From Pseudomonas bubulae (GTDB lineage: Bacteria; Pseudomonadota; Gammaproteobacteria; Pseudomonadales; Pseudomonadaceae): DNA of 64,000 nt. A program made the translations under genes and the position numbers. Where the stretch lies: assembly GCF_900618535.1 (NCBI RefSeq), contig NZ_UYJA01000001.1:310001-374000 (forward strand), in the 5' to 3' direction. Numbering within the stretch: position 1 is the first letter of the stretch; the number at the start of each line of letters is the position of its first letter. Below are positions 10,716 through 19,784 of this stretch, in pieces. The notes beneath the pieces were generated by a model. That model had not been told where the DNA came from and did not search any database. It saw only the letters and a list, made by a program, of their open reading frames with translations.

Positions 10716-10870
10716 GTTCTTACCTCCGATGTTGTAGAAGTGGTTGCGTCGGACGGATCTATCCCAAGTGGGCTCATTTCTTTTGGCAAATCGACGATCC
10801 ATTCACCTAACATCTTTCCCTGATAGCGACGGTTTTTTTGAGTAAAGAAAACGACCATAAAGCCTTTCAT
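10712..10870 (-). pseudogene. DUF190 protein remnant in the fluoride operon
   Basis: The 52-codon frame starts MKGFMVVFFTQKNRRYQGK, which matches the start of DUF190 proteins, regular neighbours of crcB. A normal DUF190 protein has about 100 residues. Here homology stops after [11 protein letters not shown] later block, [10 protein letters not shown], which resembles the family's H-S-x-H-F-F-E region, is found in the next frame (the one that runs into ppa). The middle is deleted, the C-terminus is gone, and the frame is shifted. The remnant still keeps the ATGA overlap with ppa, so it may persist as a coupling leader. Confidence 0.6.
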
Positions 10871-10880
10871 GTCTATCCCC

Positions 10881-11264
10881 TCAGCGAGTACCAATCACTT
10901 GGTATGAAAGAAGCCCGGCAGTGGTCATCGTCAACGAACCAACCACGTGCAACGAAATTGAGCCAAGCGCCCAGAGCAGTTTTCCTTCCTGAATCAAGGT
11001 GACTGTTTCGGCTGAAAATGTAGAAAAAGTGGTAAGACCACCACAAAATCCGGTGATGATCAGGAGGCGCCATTCAGAGCTGAGCGAAGGCGATGCAGCC
11101 AAGAAGGCGATGGTCAGCCCTATGAGATAACCCCCGACCATGTTCGCGACTACAGTCCCGGGAGGAATCGTAGGAAATAGAGCGTTAAGCTTTATACCCA
11201 AAAGCCAGCGTAACCAAGCACCAACTGAGGCGCCGATGGCAATGACGATCAATGATTTCAGCAT
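10881..11264 (-). CDS. crcB: Fluoride channel CrcB/Fluc
   Basis: A 127-residue inner-membrane protein with four hydrophobic segments, the standard Fluc size; the protein dimerises into a fluoride-specific exit channel. The hallmark [12 protein letters not shown] lies at residues 72-83, and an N-terminal [10 protein letters not shown] and a central NMVGGYLIG block fit the family. A GTG at 11273 is in frame, but AAGGAG eight bases before ATG 11264 supports the latter. It is the first gene of an operon with the DUF190 remnant and ppa, under the riboswitch at 11405-11458. Confidence 0.93.
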   Translation of the reverse strand: MLKSLIVIAIGASVGAWLRWLLGIKLNALFPTIPPGTVVANMVGGYLIGLTIAFLAASPSLSSEWRLLIITGFCGGLTTFSTFSAETVTLIQEGKLLWALGSISLHVVGSLTMTTAGLLSYQVIGTR

Positions 11265-11352
11265 GGCGAGCACTCCTTACCAAACCTGGAGGGCCAAGCA
11301 TGCAGAGGGACAGCGCTGTAAGATGGGCGAATCACGAAAAGTAAGATCATAT

Positions 11353-11398
11353 CCTGTCCTAAATTAGGGACAGGGATGCACACCTACGCACCCTGTCC
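11353..11398 (-). promoter_or_regulatory. Mutually exclusive hairpins between riboswitch and crcB
   Basis: On the reverse strand, GGACAGGG (11398-11391), CCCTGTCC (11375-11368) and GGACAGG (11359-11353) follow one another. The middle block can pair with either neighbour: an 8-bp hairpin with the first or a 7-bp hairpin with the third, never both. This is the layout of a riboswitch expression platform. There is no clear U-run, so control may be on translation or RNA stability. Confidence 0.5.
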
Positions 11399-11404
11399 AG
11401 GGTT

Positions 11405-11458
11405 CAAGTAGGCATCATCAGCACAAGGCGGTTAAAGGAGGAATGCAATCTCCTGATA
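11405..11458 (-). ncRNA. Fluoride riboswitch (crcB motif)
   Basis: On the reverse strand the segment reads GGAGATTGCATTCCTCC, then TTTAACCGCC, then a short loop and GCTGATGATGCCTAC. This follows the crcB-motif layout: a GG-N-GAU...CNCC stem, the conserved AAC-(C/U)-GCC linker and the GCUGAUG-N-(U/C)GCCUAC tail. GCATT can pair with GATGC, giving the expected pseudoknot. It lies about 140 nt before crcB, on the same strand. Binding of F- would switch on the crcB-ppa operon. Confidence 0.85.
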
Positions 11459-11534
11459 AGATCCTATAGCATCCGCGCTACTGACATCAATAACCTCCTA
11501 TACAGATCAAGATACCTTTGGCTGATGCTTGCTT

Positions 11535-12752
11535 TCAAAGTACACCGCTGAGCCACCATCCAAGCATTCCACTGCCCAAGACGACTACCCATGGGGGAAC
11601 CCTCCAAAACATTAGGGCGACAAGGGCTATCAGCGCCAAACCGAAGTCTTGAGGTTTCAAAATTGCACTCGTCCAGACTGGGTTATATAAGGCCGCCAAG
11701 AGTAGCCCTACTACTCCCGCATTAATTCCTGCAAGGGCCGATTGGGTGCGAAAACTATGTCGTAGTTGCTCCCAGAATGGCAGCACGCCGATTACGAGTA
11801 GGAATGAAGGTGCGAAGATAGCGACCAGGCATACCGTAGCTCCGATCCAACCAGAGGGTTGGGCGTTCATGGACGCTCCGAGAAATGCTGCGAAGGTAAA
11901 GAGCGGGCCCGGTACGGCCTGTGCTAAGCCATACCCTGCAATGAATGTGTCGTCGGTTACCCATCCGTTGAATACGGTCGCAGACTGAAGTAACGGTAGT
12001 ACAACATGCCCCCCTCCAAAAACTAATGACCCTGCTCGGAAAAAGGCATTCGTCATGGCTAGTGCTTCAGAGGGCCAAACCTGGATCAATAATGGTAGGC
12101 CTACCAATAAGCCAAAGAACACCACCAATGATACCAGACCTACTTTTCGGCTAACTGATATTGGAAGGGGCTCAGCTGTATGCTGTTGAGCGGGCTTGAA
12201 AAGCATCAGACCGATGACAGCACTGCAGATAATCACGGCGATCTGCCCCCAGGCATTTGGCCAGATGAGTGCTGCGCAAGCTGCAAACACAGCGATGGTT
12301 ACCCTGGGCACATCAGTACAAATATTGCGCGCCATTCCCCAGACGGCTTGAGCAACAACAGCGACCGCGACGATCTTAAGTCCGTGCAAAAGACCGCTTG
12401 GGAATGCATTTCCCCACGCGGACATCCCTTGCGCAAACAAAACGAGGATTATTGCCGATGGCAGTGTAAACCCAGCCCACGCGGCAACTGCTCCAGAGAA
12501 ACCAGCACGCGATAGCCCCAAACCTATGCCTACCTGGCTACTGGCAGGCCCTGGCAGAAACTGGCACAGGGCGACCAAATCGATATAACTGCGCTCACTG
12601 AGCCATTGGCGCCGAACAACAAACTCTTCGCGGAAGTAACCTAGGTGGGCAATTGGCCCTCCGAAGGAGATGAATCCCAAGCGCAAGAACACCAGAAAAA
12701 CCGTCCACGGGGTATGGGCTGTAATCATCTTGGTACTACTTTCAGCTGACAA
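11535..12752 (-). CDS. chrA: Chromate efflux transporter ChrA
   Basis: A 405-residue inner-membrane protein made of two homologous CHR domains: the first carries FISFGGPIAHLGYFREEFV and LCQFLPGPASSQVGIGLG, the second FGGGHVVLPLL and LAQAVPGPLFTFAAFLG. This is the long-chain ChrA type, which exports chromate. GGGAG lies eight bases before the TTG at 12752; an ATG at 12728 is an alternative. It lies upstream of the fluoride operon on the same strand, but 270 bp and the riboswitch separate them, so it is its own unit. Confidence 0.9.
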   Translation of the reverse strand: MSAESSTKMITAHTPWTVFLVFLRLGFISFGGPIAHLGYFREEFVVRRQWLSERSYIDLVALCQFLPGPASSQVGIGLGLSRAGFSGAVAAWAGFTLPSAIILVLFAQGMSAWGNAFPSGLLHGLKIVAVAVVAQAVWGMARNICTDVPRVTIAVFAACAALIWPNAWGQIAVIICSAVIGLMLFKPAQQHTAEPLPISVSRKVGLVSLVVFFGLLVGLPLLIQVWPSEALAMTNAFFRAGSLVFGGGHVVLPLLQSATVFNGWVTDDTFIAGYGLAQAVPGPLFTFAAFLGASMNAQPSGWIGATVCLVAIFAPSFLLVIGVLPFWEQLRHSFRTQSALAGINAGVVGLLLAALYNPVWTSAILKPQDFGLALIALVALMFWRVPPWVVVLGSGMLGWWLSGVL

Positions 12753-13416
12753 GATTCATGCTCCCAAAAATAGCTGCTGTACTGACCAATTAACACTGTG
12801 GCTACGCTCTACAATCCAATATGCCTGTTTTAGGAGGCGCTTACATCGATTTACACACACACCGACGACTTTGGGCAGAGGCAGGGCGATGGTTACCTTA
12901 GTCAGCAGGTCAATCCGCAAGAAGCCGTTGAAGTAGCCCGAGGCGTGACTGGACATTCAGTGGATTTAAAAGGCCTGCTTGGGCTGGGCCCGGTGTCCGA
13001 TCTACATACCCAAATCTGCCTCAAGACGGGAACCCTTCGAATTGGTCGGCAATGTCCCGACGGGCATGATTTTCAGTATCTCGTTAGTGAGATACTCGGC
13101 GTGAGCGGAGTAAGTCGCGATTCGCCCTTGCTCAACCGACCTATAAGGCACAGCCGCGTCTGCAGCTGCTGGGTAAATCTCAGAATACTCAGCACATCAT
13201 CCTAAATAACCCCTAGTTTCATAGACACATCCATGCCACAAAGATGTTGACCTCAATACTTCGCTTTTGACAGGGAGCGAATAAAATTAGAGTGTGAGCC
13301 CAGACTCCACAGTGCGCGTCTTCGTGATCGTTACTCATGGATCTTATACCTAAACGATTGGCGGAAAACTCCAAAGTTGGTGTATTGTTATGGGACTAAC
13401 TACGTAGAGATTAAAC
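12753..13416. other. Gene-free stretch between chrA and mvaT
   Basis: No supported gene. A forward frame at 12945-13205 has no recognisable product. A perfect inverted repeat, AGTATCTC and GAGATACT around a 6-base loop, lies at 13075-13096 and could be an operator or hairpin. The mvaT promoter is presumably in the last 100 bp, which turn AT-richer. Confidence 0.35.
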
Positions 13417-13782
13417 ATGTCCAAACTTGCTGAATTTCGCCAACTCGAAAAACACCTTGCCGAACAACTCGAGGCTCTCGAAACACTGAAAGGCGATGCT
13501 GGCCTCAAAAAGGAAATAGAGTTTGAGTCGAAGCTGCGCGCTCTGCTTGCTGAATACGGTTACAGCCTGTCTAACATCATCAACTTGTTGGATCCTCAGA
13601 CTGGCCGCAGCACTCCAGTAGTGAAATCCAAAGCTGGCACTCGTAAGCCACGTCAGGTGAAGGTCTACAAAAATCCGTACACTGGCGAGGTTATCGAAAC
13701 CAAAGGTGGGAATCACAAAGGTCTGAAGGAGTGGAAGGCAGAACACGGCCCAGATACCGTTGAGTCCTGGCTGACCAAGTGA
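13417..13782 (+). CDS. MvaT-type xenogeneic silencer, copy 1
   Basis: A 121-residue H-NS-like DNA-binding protein of the MvaT/MvaU family. The N-terminal coiled coil (LAEFRQLEKHLAEQLEALET) forms oligomers; the C-terminal domain KVYKNPYTGEVIETKGGNHK, followed by LKEWKAEHGPDTVESWL, binds AT-rich DNA in the minor groove. MvaT proteins silence horizontally acquired genes in Pseudomonas. A strong terminator follows at 13798-13823, so it is monocistronic. A paralogue lies at 44142-44510. Whether this is a core mvaT or an island-borne copy cannot be told from the window. Confidence 0.92.
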   Translation: MSKLAEFRQLEKHLAEQLEALETLKGDAGLKKEIEFESKLRALLAEYGYSLSNIINLLDPQTGRSTPVVKSKAGTRKPRQVKVYKNPYTGEVIETKGGNHKGLKEWKAEHGPDTVESWLTK

Positions 13783-13797
13783 TTTTGGTTTGAGTAC

Positions 13798-13823
13798 AAA
13801 AGGGCCCTTCGAGGGCCCTTTTT
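13798..13823 (+). terminator. Rho-independent terminator of mvaT copy 1
   Basis: AAAGGGCCC, loop TTCGA, then GGGCCCTTT followed by TTG. A GC-rich perfect stem with a T-run, 16 bp after the mvaT stop. Confidence 0.9.
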
Positions 13824-14180
13824 GTATGTTATTTGAGATAGGTGGTTGATCTTCTCGGCGGAGAATTCAAGCATCTCCAGAGGCTCTTGAGTAACTCCTA
13901 TCTGACGCTGAAATCTGTGCGTTTCTGGCCATAGAAGCTTAGTGTTAGCCAACTCCCCCAGATTACGACTCATCCTGACCACCCCTGCTGAGTATCAAAA
14001 CAATAACCTGATAAACAAAGACGGTTTTTCCCGTCGTATTTGCGACATCGACTTTAAAAAAAGCCCACCCCTGTTCATGGTTCCGTGCGTGAATGAGTGT
14101 TTGTATTACTTAAGCTGAGAGCTTGAGAATATCCCTAGGCACTACCGGAGCCACAAGCGTTTAATCGCACCGACGGGGCG
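13824..14180. other. Gene-free stretch
   Basis: No gene recognised. Reverse-strand frames here are shadows and have no family features. Confidence 0.4.
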
Positions 14181-14184
14181 AGTT

Positions 14185-14830
14185 GGCAAAGAGACCGGCA
14201 ACACCTTTGCCGACACTAGTCAGTTCGACAGGATCACCCAGCGCATCAATGGTGACCAGAATGGGGTGGCCGATCGGCAGGCGCTGTATGCCCAGCGCTC
14301 AAGGTGTTGGCGTGATGGAGGATACGGTGCTGGGTCTGATCATCCTTGCCCTAATGGTGGGCAGCACGTGAACTGCATGGTCGTGGCAGGCCACGCTTAC
14401 GATGAGCAATTGGTCGCCAAGGAAGCTGCCCACCAAACCAAGTTCACCCTTCTGGCCAATGCCAGCCCCACGCGGGTTCTGGCAGAGCAGGGCAAGCTCC
14501 TTACCCTGGAGCAATCGCTGGCAGCCAGTGACCGATCCTATTGCCGAACTCTGACCGATGCAAAAACCAAACAATCACGCCTGGGTGATCGCTTGCTACT
14601 GCCGACCTGCGGCTGTAAGTCCAACTCGACGGAGCTACGAATGGTTGTGACGCAGTGCAACCTACCACCGGTGCCGGCGGCATGGCTTATGGTGCCCTTA
14701 GAACCCAACTTGTTCCAGCGCATGCCCAACGAATTATCGGAGTCTACGGCGACGGCGATCAGGGACTAATCGCGTTGCAAGCCTGCCAAGGCTACGCGAG
14801 AGAAGTAGCTGGTAAGAAGTTAAAAGAGCT
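14185..14830 (+). pseudogene. Decayed prophage lysis cassette: endolysin end, Rz-like, Rz1-like
   Basis: Successive forward frames show three pieces in the order of a phage lysis cassette. First, ADTSQFDRITQRINGDQNG then VADRQALYAQ, the C-terminus of a glycoside hydrolase family 19 endolysin. Second, an alanine-rich coiled stretch (YDEQLVAKEAAHQTKFTLL ... LTLEQSLAASDRSY), as in i-spanin Rz. Third, from about 14590, LLLPTCGCKSNSTELR, like the lipobox region of an Rz1 o-spanin. Frame changes between and within the pieces show that they are dead. A shorter, related Rz/Rz1 scrap lies at 20880-21100. Confidence 0.5.
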
Positions 14831-14957
14831 GAGGTTTTAGAAATTTTGTTCCCAAAGCTTGCTAGGATAGCTTGGCTAAAATCTCGTTTTACCATAGGAA
14901 CAGCGGGGATAATGATAATTACACGTTTTATGACGTGAATCTCAAAAGGGGAATCTA

Positions 14958-16622
14958 ATGGTTGGAAAGCCTACGGATGATAGTCCAAACACACCTTCTC
15001 AACCCAGTGAAGGCATTCCTGCTCCTACTGGAGCGGCCAATCTTATCGATACTGACTATGTCATTGGTCAAGACAACATCAAGGGAGAGTTTTCGTTCTC
15101 ACTCGATATCCACGGTAAAGTTTTCATCATTTCAGCAGCCACCATTTTACTATTCGTGATTTTGACGCTGGCATTGCAGAATGAAGTAGAACCCCTTTTT
15201 AGCTCCATTCGAAACTGGCTAACCAGCCATCTAGCCTGGCTCTTCATGAGCATTGCGAACGTTTTTGTCTTGCTATGCATTGCACTTATTTTCTCTCCGC
15301 TGGGCAAGGTTCGTTTGGGCGGTAGAGATGCCAAACCAGACCATAGTTACGTCGGTTGGTTTTCAATGCTTTTTGCTGCGGGGATGGGCATTGGGTTGAT
15401 GTTTTATGGGGTAGCCGAACCCATGTCGCATTACGCTGCTTCAATGGGAGGTGTGACAGTCGATGCGAGCGGTTTACGCACGGATTGGGCGCCCCTAGGA
15501 GGTGCCGAAGGTGATATGAAGGCATCTGCTGACTTGGCGATGGCGGCTACAATCTTTCACTGGGGACTCCATCCTTGGGCTATATACGCGATTGTGGCGC
15601 TGTCTTTAGCGTTGTTTTCTTATAACAAAGGCTTGCCGCTTTCAATACGCTCAATTTTTTATCCACTATTGGGTGAGCGTGTCTGGGGATGGCCGGGACA
15701 TATCATCGATATACTAGCGGTATTTGCCACGCTATTTGGTTTGGCGACCTCTTTAGGGATTGGCGCAGAACAGGCTGCTGCAGGGATTGAATATCTCTTC
15801 GGTATTCAATCGACGAATCTGAGCAAGGTTGTACTGATCGTTGGGATCACCATAATCGCTCTTTGGTCAGTCCTTTCCGGCTTGGACAAGGGCGTCAAAA
15901 TGCTTTCCCAGATCAATATGGGACTTGCGCTGCTCTTGTTGGTGTTCGTCATCATTGTGGGGCCGACCCTGGCTATTTTCACTGGATTCTTTAAAAATCT
16001 GGTGACTTATGTTGAATATTTGCCTGCGCTCTCAAACCCATTTGGACGTACTGATATCGAGTTCACTCAAGGCTGGACTGCCTTCTACTGGGCTTGGTGG
16101 ATCAGTTGGTCGCCATTTGTAGGCATGTTTATCGCTCGCGTCAGTCGTGGTCGAACTGTCAGAGAGTTTCTGATCTCTGTTCTACTTGTGCCTTCAGTAG
16201 TTTCTGTATTATGGATGACTACGTTTGGCGGTACGGCAATTGACCAAGTGACCACTCAAAGCCTTATGGGAGTCAAGGACGCGGTCTTAGAGCTGAAGTT
16301 GTTCGCCATGCTGGGAGAGCTCCCCCTCAAGGAGATCAGCTCATTCCTAGGTATTATTCTGGTCATAGTGTTCTTTATTACTTCCTCTGACTCCGGCTCA
16401 TTGGTGATCGATACCATCACAGCTGGAGGCAAGGTTGACGCGCCTGTTCCTCAACGGGTGTTCTGGGCGGTAATCGAAGGCGTGATTGCGATTGCACTGC
16501 TATTGGGGGGCGGTCTGGTGGCACTGCAGGCAATGGCAGTATCCACGGGGTTGCCTTTCGCAATAGTTCTAATGATAGGGTGTATCTCTCTAGTGAAAGG
16601 ACTAATGTCTGAGCCTCGCTAG
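14958..16622 (+). CDS. BCCT-family transporter (choline/betaine type)
   Basis: A 554-residue inner-membrane protein with 12 hydrophobic segments after a hydrophilic 50-residue N-terminus. Family marks: FAAGMGIGLMFYGVAEPMSH, the periplasmic LFHWG-type turn (IFHWGLHPWAIYA), and FYWAWWISWSPFVGMFIARVSRG with the Trp-rich substrate box. BCCT proteins take up choline, betaine or carnitine with Na+ or H+ during osmotic stress. It lacks the long C-terminal tail of E. coli BetT. AGGGG six bases before ATG 14958 supports the start. It is convergent with the exonuclease/DUF294 pair. Confidence 0.9.
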   Translation: MVGKPTDDSPNTPSQPSEGIPAPTGAANLIDTDYVIGQDNIKGEFSFSLDIHGKVFIISAATILLFVILTLALQNEVEPLFSSIRNWLTSHLAWLFMSIANVFVLLCIALIFSPLGKVRLGGRDAKPDHSYVGWFSMLFAAGMGIGLMFYGVAEPMSHYAASMGGVTVDASGLRTDWAPLGGAEGDMKASADLAMAATIFHWGLHPWAIYAIVALSLALFSYNKGLPLSIRSIFYPLLGERVWGWPGHIIDILAVFATLFGLATSLGIGAEQAAAGIEYLFGIQSTNLSKVVLIVGITIIALWSVLSGLDKGVKMLSQINMGLALLLLVFVIIVGPTLAIFTGFFKNLVTYVEYLPALSNPFGRTDIEFTQGWTAFYWAWWISWSPFVGMFIARVSRGRTVREFLISVLLVPSVVSVLWMTTFGGTAIDQVTTQSLMGVKDAVLELKLFAMLGELPLKEISSFLGIILVIVFFITSSDSGSLVIDTITAGGKVDAPVPQRVFWAVIEGVIAIALLLGGGLVALQAMAVSTGLPFAIVLMIGCISLVKGLMSEPR

Positions 16623-16658
16623 TCAGTATGAGCTAGGCTATAGGTAAGATTGACCTCA

Positions 16659-16701
16659 AGCTTCAAGGTGTAACATATCTATCTGCTTGCACCTTGAAGC
16701 T
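16659..16701. terminator. Bidirectional hairpin between convergent genes
   Basis: Perfect 12-bp arms AGCTTCAAGGTG and CACCTTGAAGCT around a 19-base loop, between the stops of the BCCT gene and the exonuclease. No strong T-run on either side. Confidence 0.6.
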
Positions 16702-16712
16702 ATTAACTTGGT

Positions 16713-17435
16713 TCAATTCCATAACTCACCGACAGGTGTGAGTGGCGAGTAGTGAGTTGCTATCTGCGCCTGCAACAACTCGGCAGTCGCGAGAGCATCG
16801 GTTAATGCATGATGTGCGTGATAAGCCGGCAGGTTTAACCTAGAGCGGCTGTCTGCCAGCCGTATGGACTGTTGCTTGCGTCCAATCAGTCGGCCGAACC
16901 AGCTAATTTTTTGCCTATGGAAGTGTGCCTCTAACTGCATCGTATCGATGACTGGAAACTTAAGGCCTTCACCTAAATACCTACGCACTGCCTGATCCAA
17001 GAAGGCGCGCTCAATATTCCGGTAATGGACGACAATCACTCTGCCCGCCATGGCTTCAAGCAAAGGATCAAGCACCTGCGCAAACACAGGGGCATCTAAA
17101 ATTTCGGCATGGGTTATGTGATGAAAGGTCACTGACTTTTCATTCAGTTCGGACGATGGTTTTATCACCCAGTAGAGTGAATTCCCGCAACAAATACGAT
17201 TCAGCGTGAACGGCATAACACCAATACTCACGATGCTGTGGGACTGTGAGTCAAGGCCGGTAGTCTCTACGTCCATGGCCAGCAGTTGAACGCTCTCAAT
17301 GGGTGCCAGCGCTGAAACCGCGCCAGCTTGATAGAACTTTCGTAATAGAGGATTAACCGAAATCTTCGCCAATGTCTCGAACTCGGCAGACCAGTCCAGC
17401 ACTCTATTTTTAGGCTGCTTTTTTAGGTTTTTCAT
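16713..17435 (-). CDS. DEDDh 3'-5' exonuclease (DnaQ-like)
   Basis: A 240-residue soluble protein. The exonuclease motifs are in order: ExoI LLAMDVETTGLD (Asp, Glu), ExoII VVHYRNIERAFLD (Asp) and ExoIII HHALTDALATAELL (His, Asp). It resembles the proofreading subunit of DNA polymerase III but is a stand-alone paralogue. Its ATG lies two bases after the stop of the DUF294 gene, so the two form an operon. This pair is often found together in proteobacteria, usually near transporter genes; the joint role is not established. Confidence 0.87.
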   Translation of the reverse strand: MKNLKKQPKNRVLDWSAEFETLAKISVNPLLRKFYQAGAVSALAPIESVQLLAMDVETTGLDSQSHSIVSIGVMPFTLNRICCGNSLYWVIKPSSELNEKSVTFHHITHAEILDAPVFAQVLDPLLEAMAGRVIVVHYRNIERAFLDQAVRRYLGEGLKFPVIDTMQLEAHFHRQKISWFGRLIGRKQQSIRLADSRSRLNLPAYHAHHALTDALATAELLQAQIATHYSPLTPVGELWN

Positions 17436-17437
17436 CG

Positions 17438-19312
17438 CTAAAAGCGGCCCTTTGAAGGATATCGGAATCGCAAGAAATTTTGGCCATTGCTCAACACCTG
17501 AAACGCTTCTTTGAGGTTATGTCGTTCACTGCTAGAAAAGCGCTCGGGCTCAATGTAGTTATTGAGTGATGCCCCCTGTTCAAGTGCGTCCGCCTGGTGT
17601 CGAATACGCACCATCGACAGGAACTCTAGTGCGTACCGAAGTTGCTTTAATGCTTCTGGAGGAATGACTTTACTTCGGGCTATAGCATCCATGCGATCAA
17701 ATGAGTTCTGAGCGGTACTGCCACATGCTAGCGCATGAATCCGGATAAGGTCGGTCAGCGGTGCCGTGCCACGCCCTTTAAGGTTGATGATCCTTTTTTG
17801 CTGTCCGTCAGTCTCAACGACAAAAGTACGAAAGAATCCTAATGGCGGCGTTCGATTAAGGGCAATACGAGCCATTGCGCTTAGAAATACAGGGTGTGTA
17901 CTTGCTTTTCGAGCGCACAGGTCTTTAAGCTCTTGTACCAACTCAAGCTTGCCAAAAACCCCATCCAGATCGAAAAAAATACAGCTATTAAGCAACGTAG
18001 TTGGATTAGGTTTTTCGATCCACTGATCGAAGTAACTTCGCCATACCTTCAAAGGCTGTCGCCACTGCTCGTTGGTCGCCATGACCCCGCCCTTGCAGTA
18101 GCTGTAACCGCACGCGGCCAGTCCATCGCTAACAAACGTTGCCAGGGCTCGGAAGTAAGAGTCGTGTTGGATCGGATCGAAGCTGTCGTCGAGTACTAAC
18201 GCGTTGTCCTGGTCAGTCACTAACAACTGCTCATCACGCGCCATTGATCCCAAAACCATAAAGCAGTAAGGCACTGGAGACGGGCCTAACTTTTTCTCGG
18301 CCAGCTCAAGCAAACGCTGGGTAAAGGCACGGCCAATACCTGAAATCGCGCTTCCGATCATGTGCGCAGTAGCCCCGTCACGCACCATGCGGATATAGGT
18401 TCCTCGCAGGTCACGCAAAAGTGATCTCAGGCCTTCAACTGAGGTCTGGTTAGAGATTCTGTTAACCAAGTACAAACTGCTATGCGATTCGTACCTGATG
18501 ATATCCGACAGGTTTATAAGGCCAATTGGATTACCATCGTGCACAACCGGCAAGTGATGAATATTGCGGCGCAACATCACAAGCATGGCTTCAAACACTG
18601 AATCATCGGAGCCAATTACAACCGGATCGACTGTCATAATGTCGCTGGCACGAGTTTCGTCAGCGTTTAGGCCCACTGCAACAAATCGCGTGCGAAGGTC
18701 TCTATCTGTGACGATCCCTTCTATTTCAGCCGTCTTTAAACCTGCCGGAGACATGACTAGAACGCAGGATACACTTTGCTCAGTCATGATTTTTGCAGCT
18801 CCGCCGACAGAGATATCTGACGTGACCCACACCAAGGGACGTGAGATGAGGGCGCGACATTTGAGCTGAATAAGCTCACTAGCACGCCCCTGAGCTTCAA
18901 CAGCAGTTTTGAGTCTCGAGTTTCCCTCTGCTTCAACGAAGTCAGCGAAAGCATCATGTTGCGCACAAAGGTCAGCGAAAACGTCGGCAGGGATGTAATA
19001 GATCAGGCTATCTTCCAACGCTCGGGCGGGAAAGCGTACCTTGTTGCTACGTAACAGACCTGCCTGACCGAATAGGTCACCTTCGACGAGACGGTCATAG
19101 AGCTCACCATTACGCCGATAAATCTCCACCGCACCACTACGAACATAATGCAGATCCTGAATGGTCGCACCGGCTTCAAGAATGTCACTGCCGGCTTTGA
19201 AATAACTCACTTCAATTCGCCGAGCGATGGCGTCTACCGACTCCTTTGGCAGGGCATCAAAAGGAGCGAAACGATAGAGGTGGTCGCTAATCTCCTGTAA
19301 CTCAATCTGCAT
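17438..19312 (-). CDS. cNMP-binding / CBS / DUF294 nucleotidyltransferase-like protein
   Basis: A 624-residue cytoplasmic signalling protein. Domains in order: cyclic-nucleotide-binding fold (residues about 5-140, with DLHYVRSGAVEIYRRNGELYD cut short here), a CBS pair (about 155-280, ending HHLPVVHDGNPIGLIN), a DUF294 nucleotidyltransferase-like domain with GSMARDEQ and DQDNALV (about 350-450), and a C-terminal DUF294_C helical domain. The nucleotidyltransferase resembles GlnD/KNT folds and its G-S and D-x-D motifs are intact. GAGG five bases before ATG 19312 sets the start. Operon with the exonuclease. Confidence 0.88.
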   Translation of the reverse strand: MQIELQEISDHLYRFAPFDALPKESVDAIARRIEVSYFKAGSDILEAGATIQDLHYVRSGAVEIYRRNGELYDRLVEGDLFGQAGLLRSNKVRFPARALEDSLIYYIPADVFADLCAQHDAFADFVEAEGNSRLKTAVEAQGRASELIQLKCRALISRPLVWVTSDISVGGAAKIMTEQSVSCVLVMSPAGLKTAEIEGIVTDRDLRTRFVAVGLNADETRASDIMTVDPVVIGSDDSVFEAMLVMLRRNIHHLPVVHDGNPIGLINLSDIIRYESHSSLYLVNRISNQTSVEGLRSLLRDLRGTYIRMVRDGATAHMIGSAISGIGRAFTQRLLELAEKKLGPSPVPYCFMVLGSMARDEQLLVTDQDNALVLDDSFDPIQHDSYFRALATFVSDGLAACGYSYCKGGVMATNEQWRQPLKVWRSYFDQWIEKPNPTTLLNSCIFFDLDGVFGKLELVQELKDLCARKASTHPVFLSAMARIALNRTPPLGFFRTFVVETDGQQKRIINLKGRGTAPLTDLIRIHALACGSTAQNSFDRMDAIARSKVIPPEALKQLRYALEFLSMVRIRHQADALEQGASLNNYIEPERFSSSERHNLKEAFQVLSNGQNFLRFRYPSKGRF

Positions 19313-19784
19313 GAAACCTCGTGATGCTGGAAAAATAAAAGTCGCGAGCGCCATAGTTGGCGAATGGGAATAGTCTTTCTGTATCGGCCACCACATCACA
19401 TCCGGTGACTCGGATCAAGCTTCGTGGCTGACTTACGTTATGCGTTGTAACCACTTTGAGTAACTGCGTACGGTAATTTTTGCGATACCCAGAGGATCAA
19501 TATTAATCGCCCCGGGTTTCTGAGGTGTTCAGCAATCACTATTCGCCTAGAGGTGGCCCTCCTGAAATGCGGCAACCAGCCAAAAGCGGACTAATCGAGC
19601 CTTGCCTCATCTTGTGTCCTTTTGAGACTTCGATATCTCTAGGAGAGCCGGGGCGGATTCAGGGGCTGAAATCCTATACGGGTCTCGACAGGGTCTTTGA
19701 TCGCCTTTAAGGGGAGCTCAGAATCTCAGGTGACACCTTTGAAATCCATGTCTTTTACCAGCACTTATATGCAGGAGATGCAAA
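19313..19784. other. Intergenic region with an IS-end relic
   Basis: Divergent promoter region of the DUF294 and YeeE genes. CGCCCCGGGTTTCTGAGG near 19508 resembles the terminal repeat (GAATCGCCCCGGGTTTCG) of the IS elements at 25150 and 55009; it may be a relic of an old insertion. No gene supported. Confidence 0.35.

Noticed and set aside
10716..10802. N-terminal extension of pyrophosphatase
   Set aside because: No family similarity and GGAGG points to the ATG at 10715; the extension actually reads a DUF190 scrap.
12945..13205. Forward frame of 86 codons before mvaT
   Set aside because: No ribosome site, no recognisable family, Ser/Arg/Cys-rich end as in out-of-frame reads.
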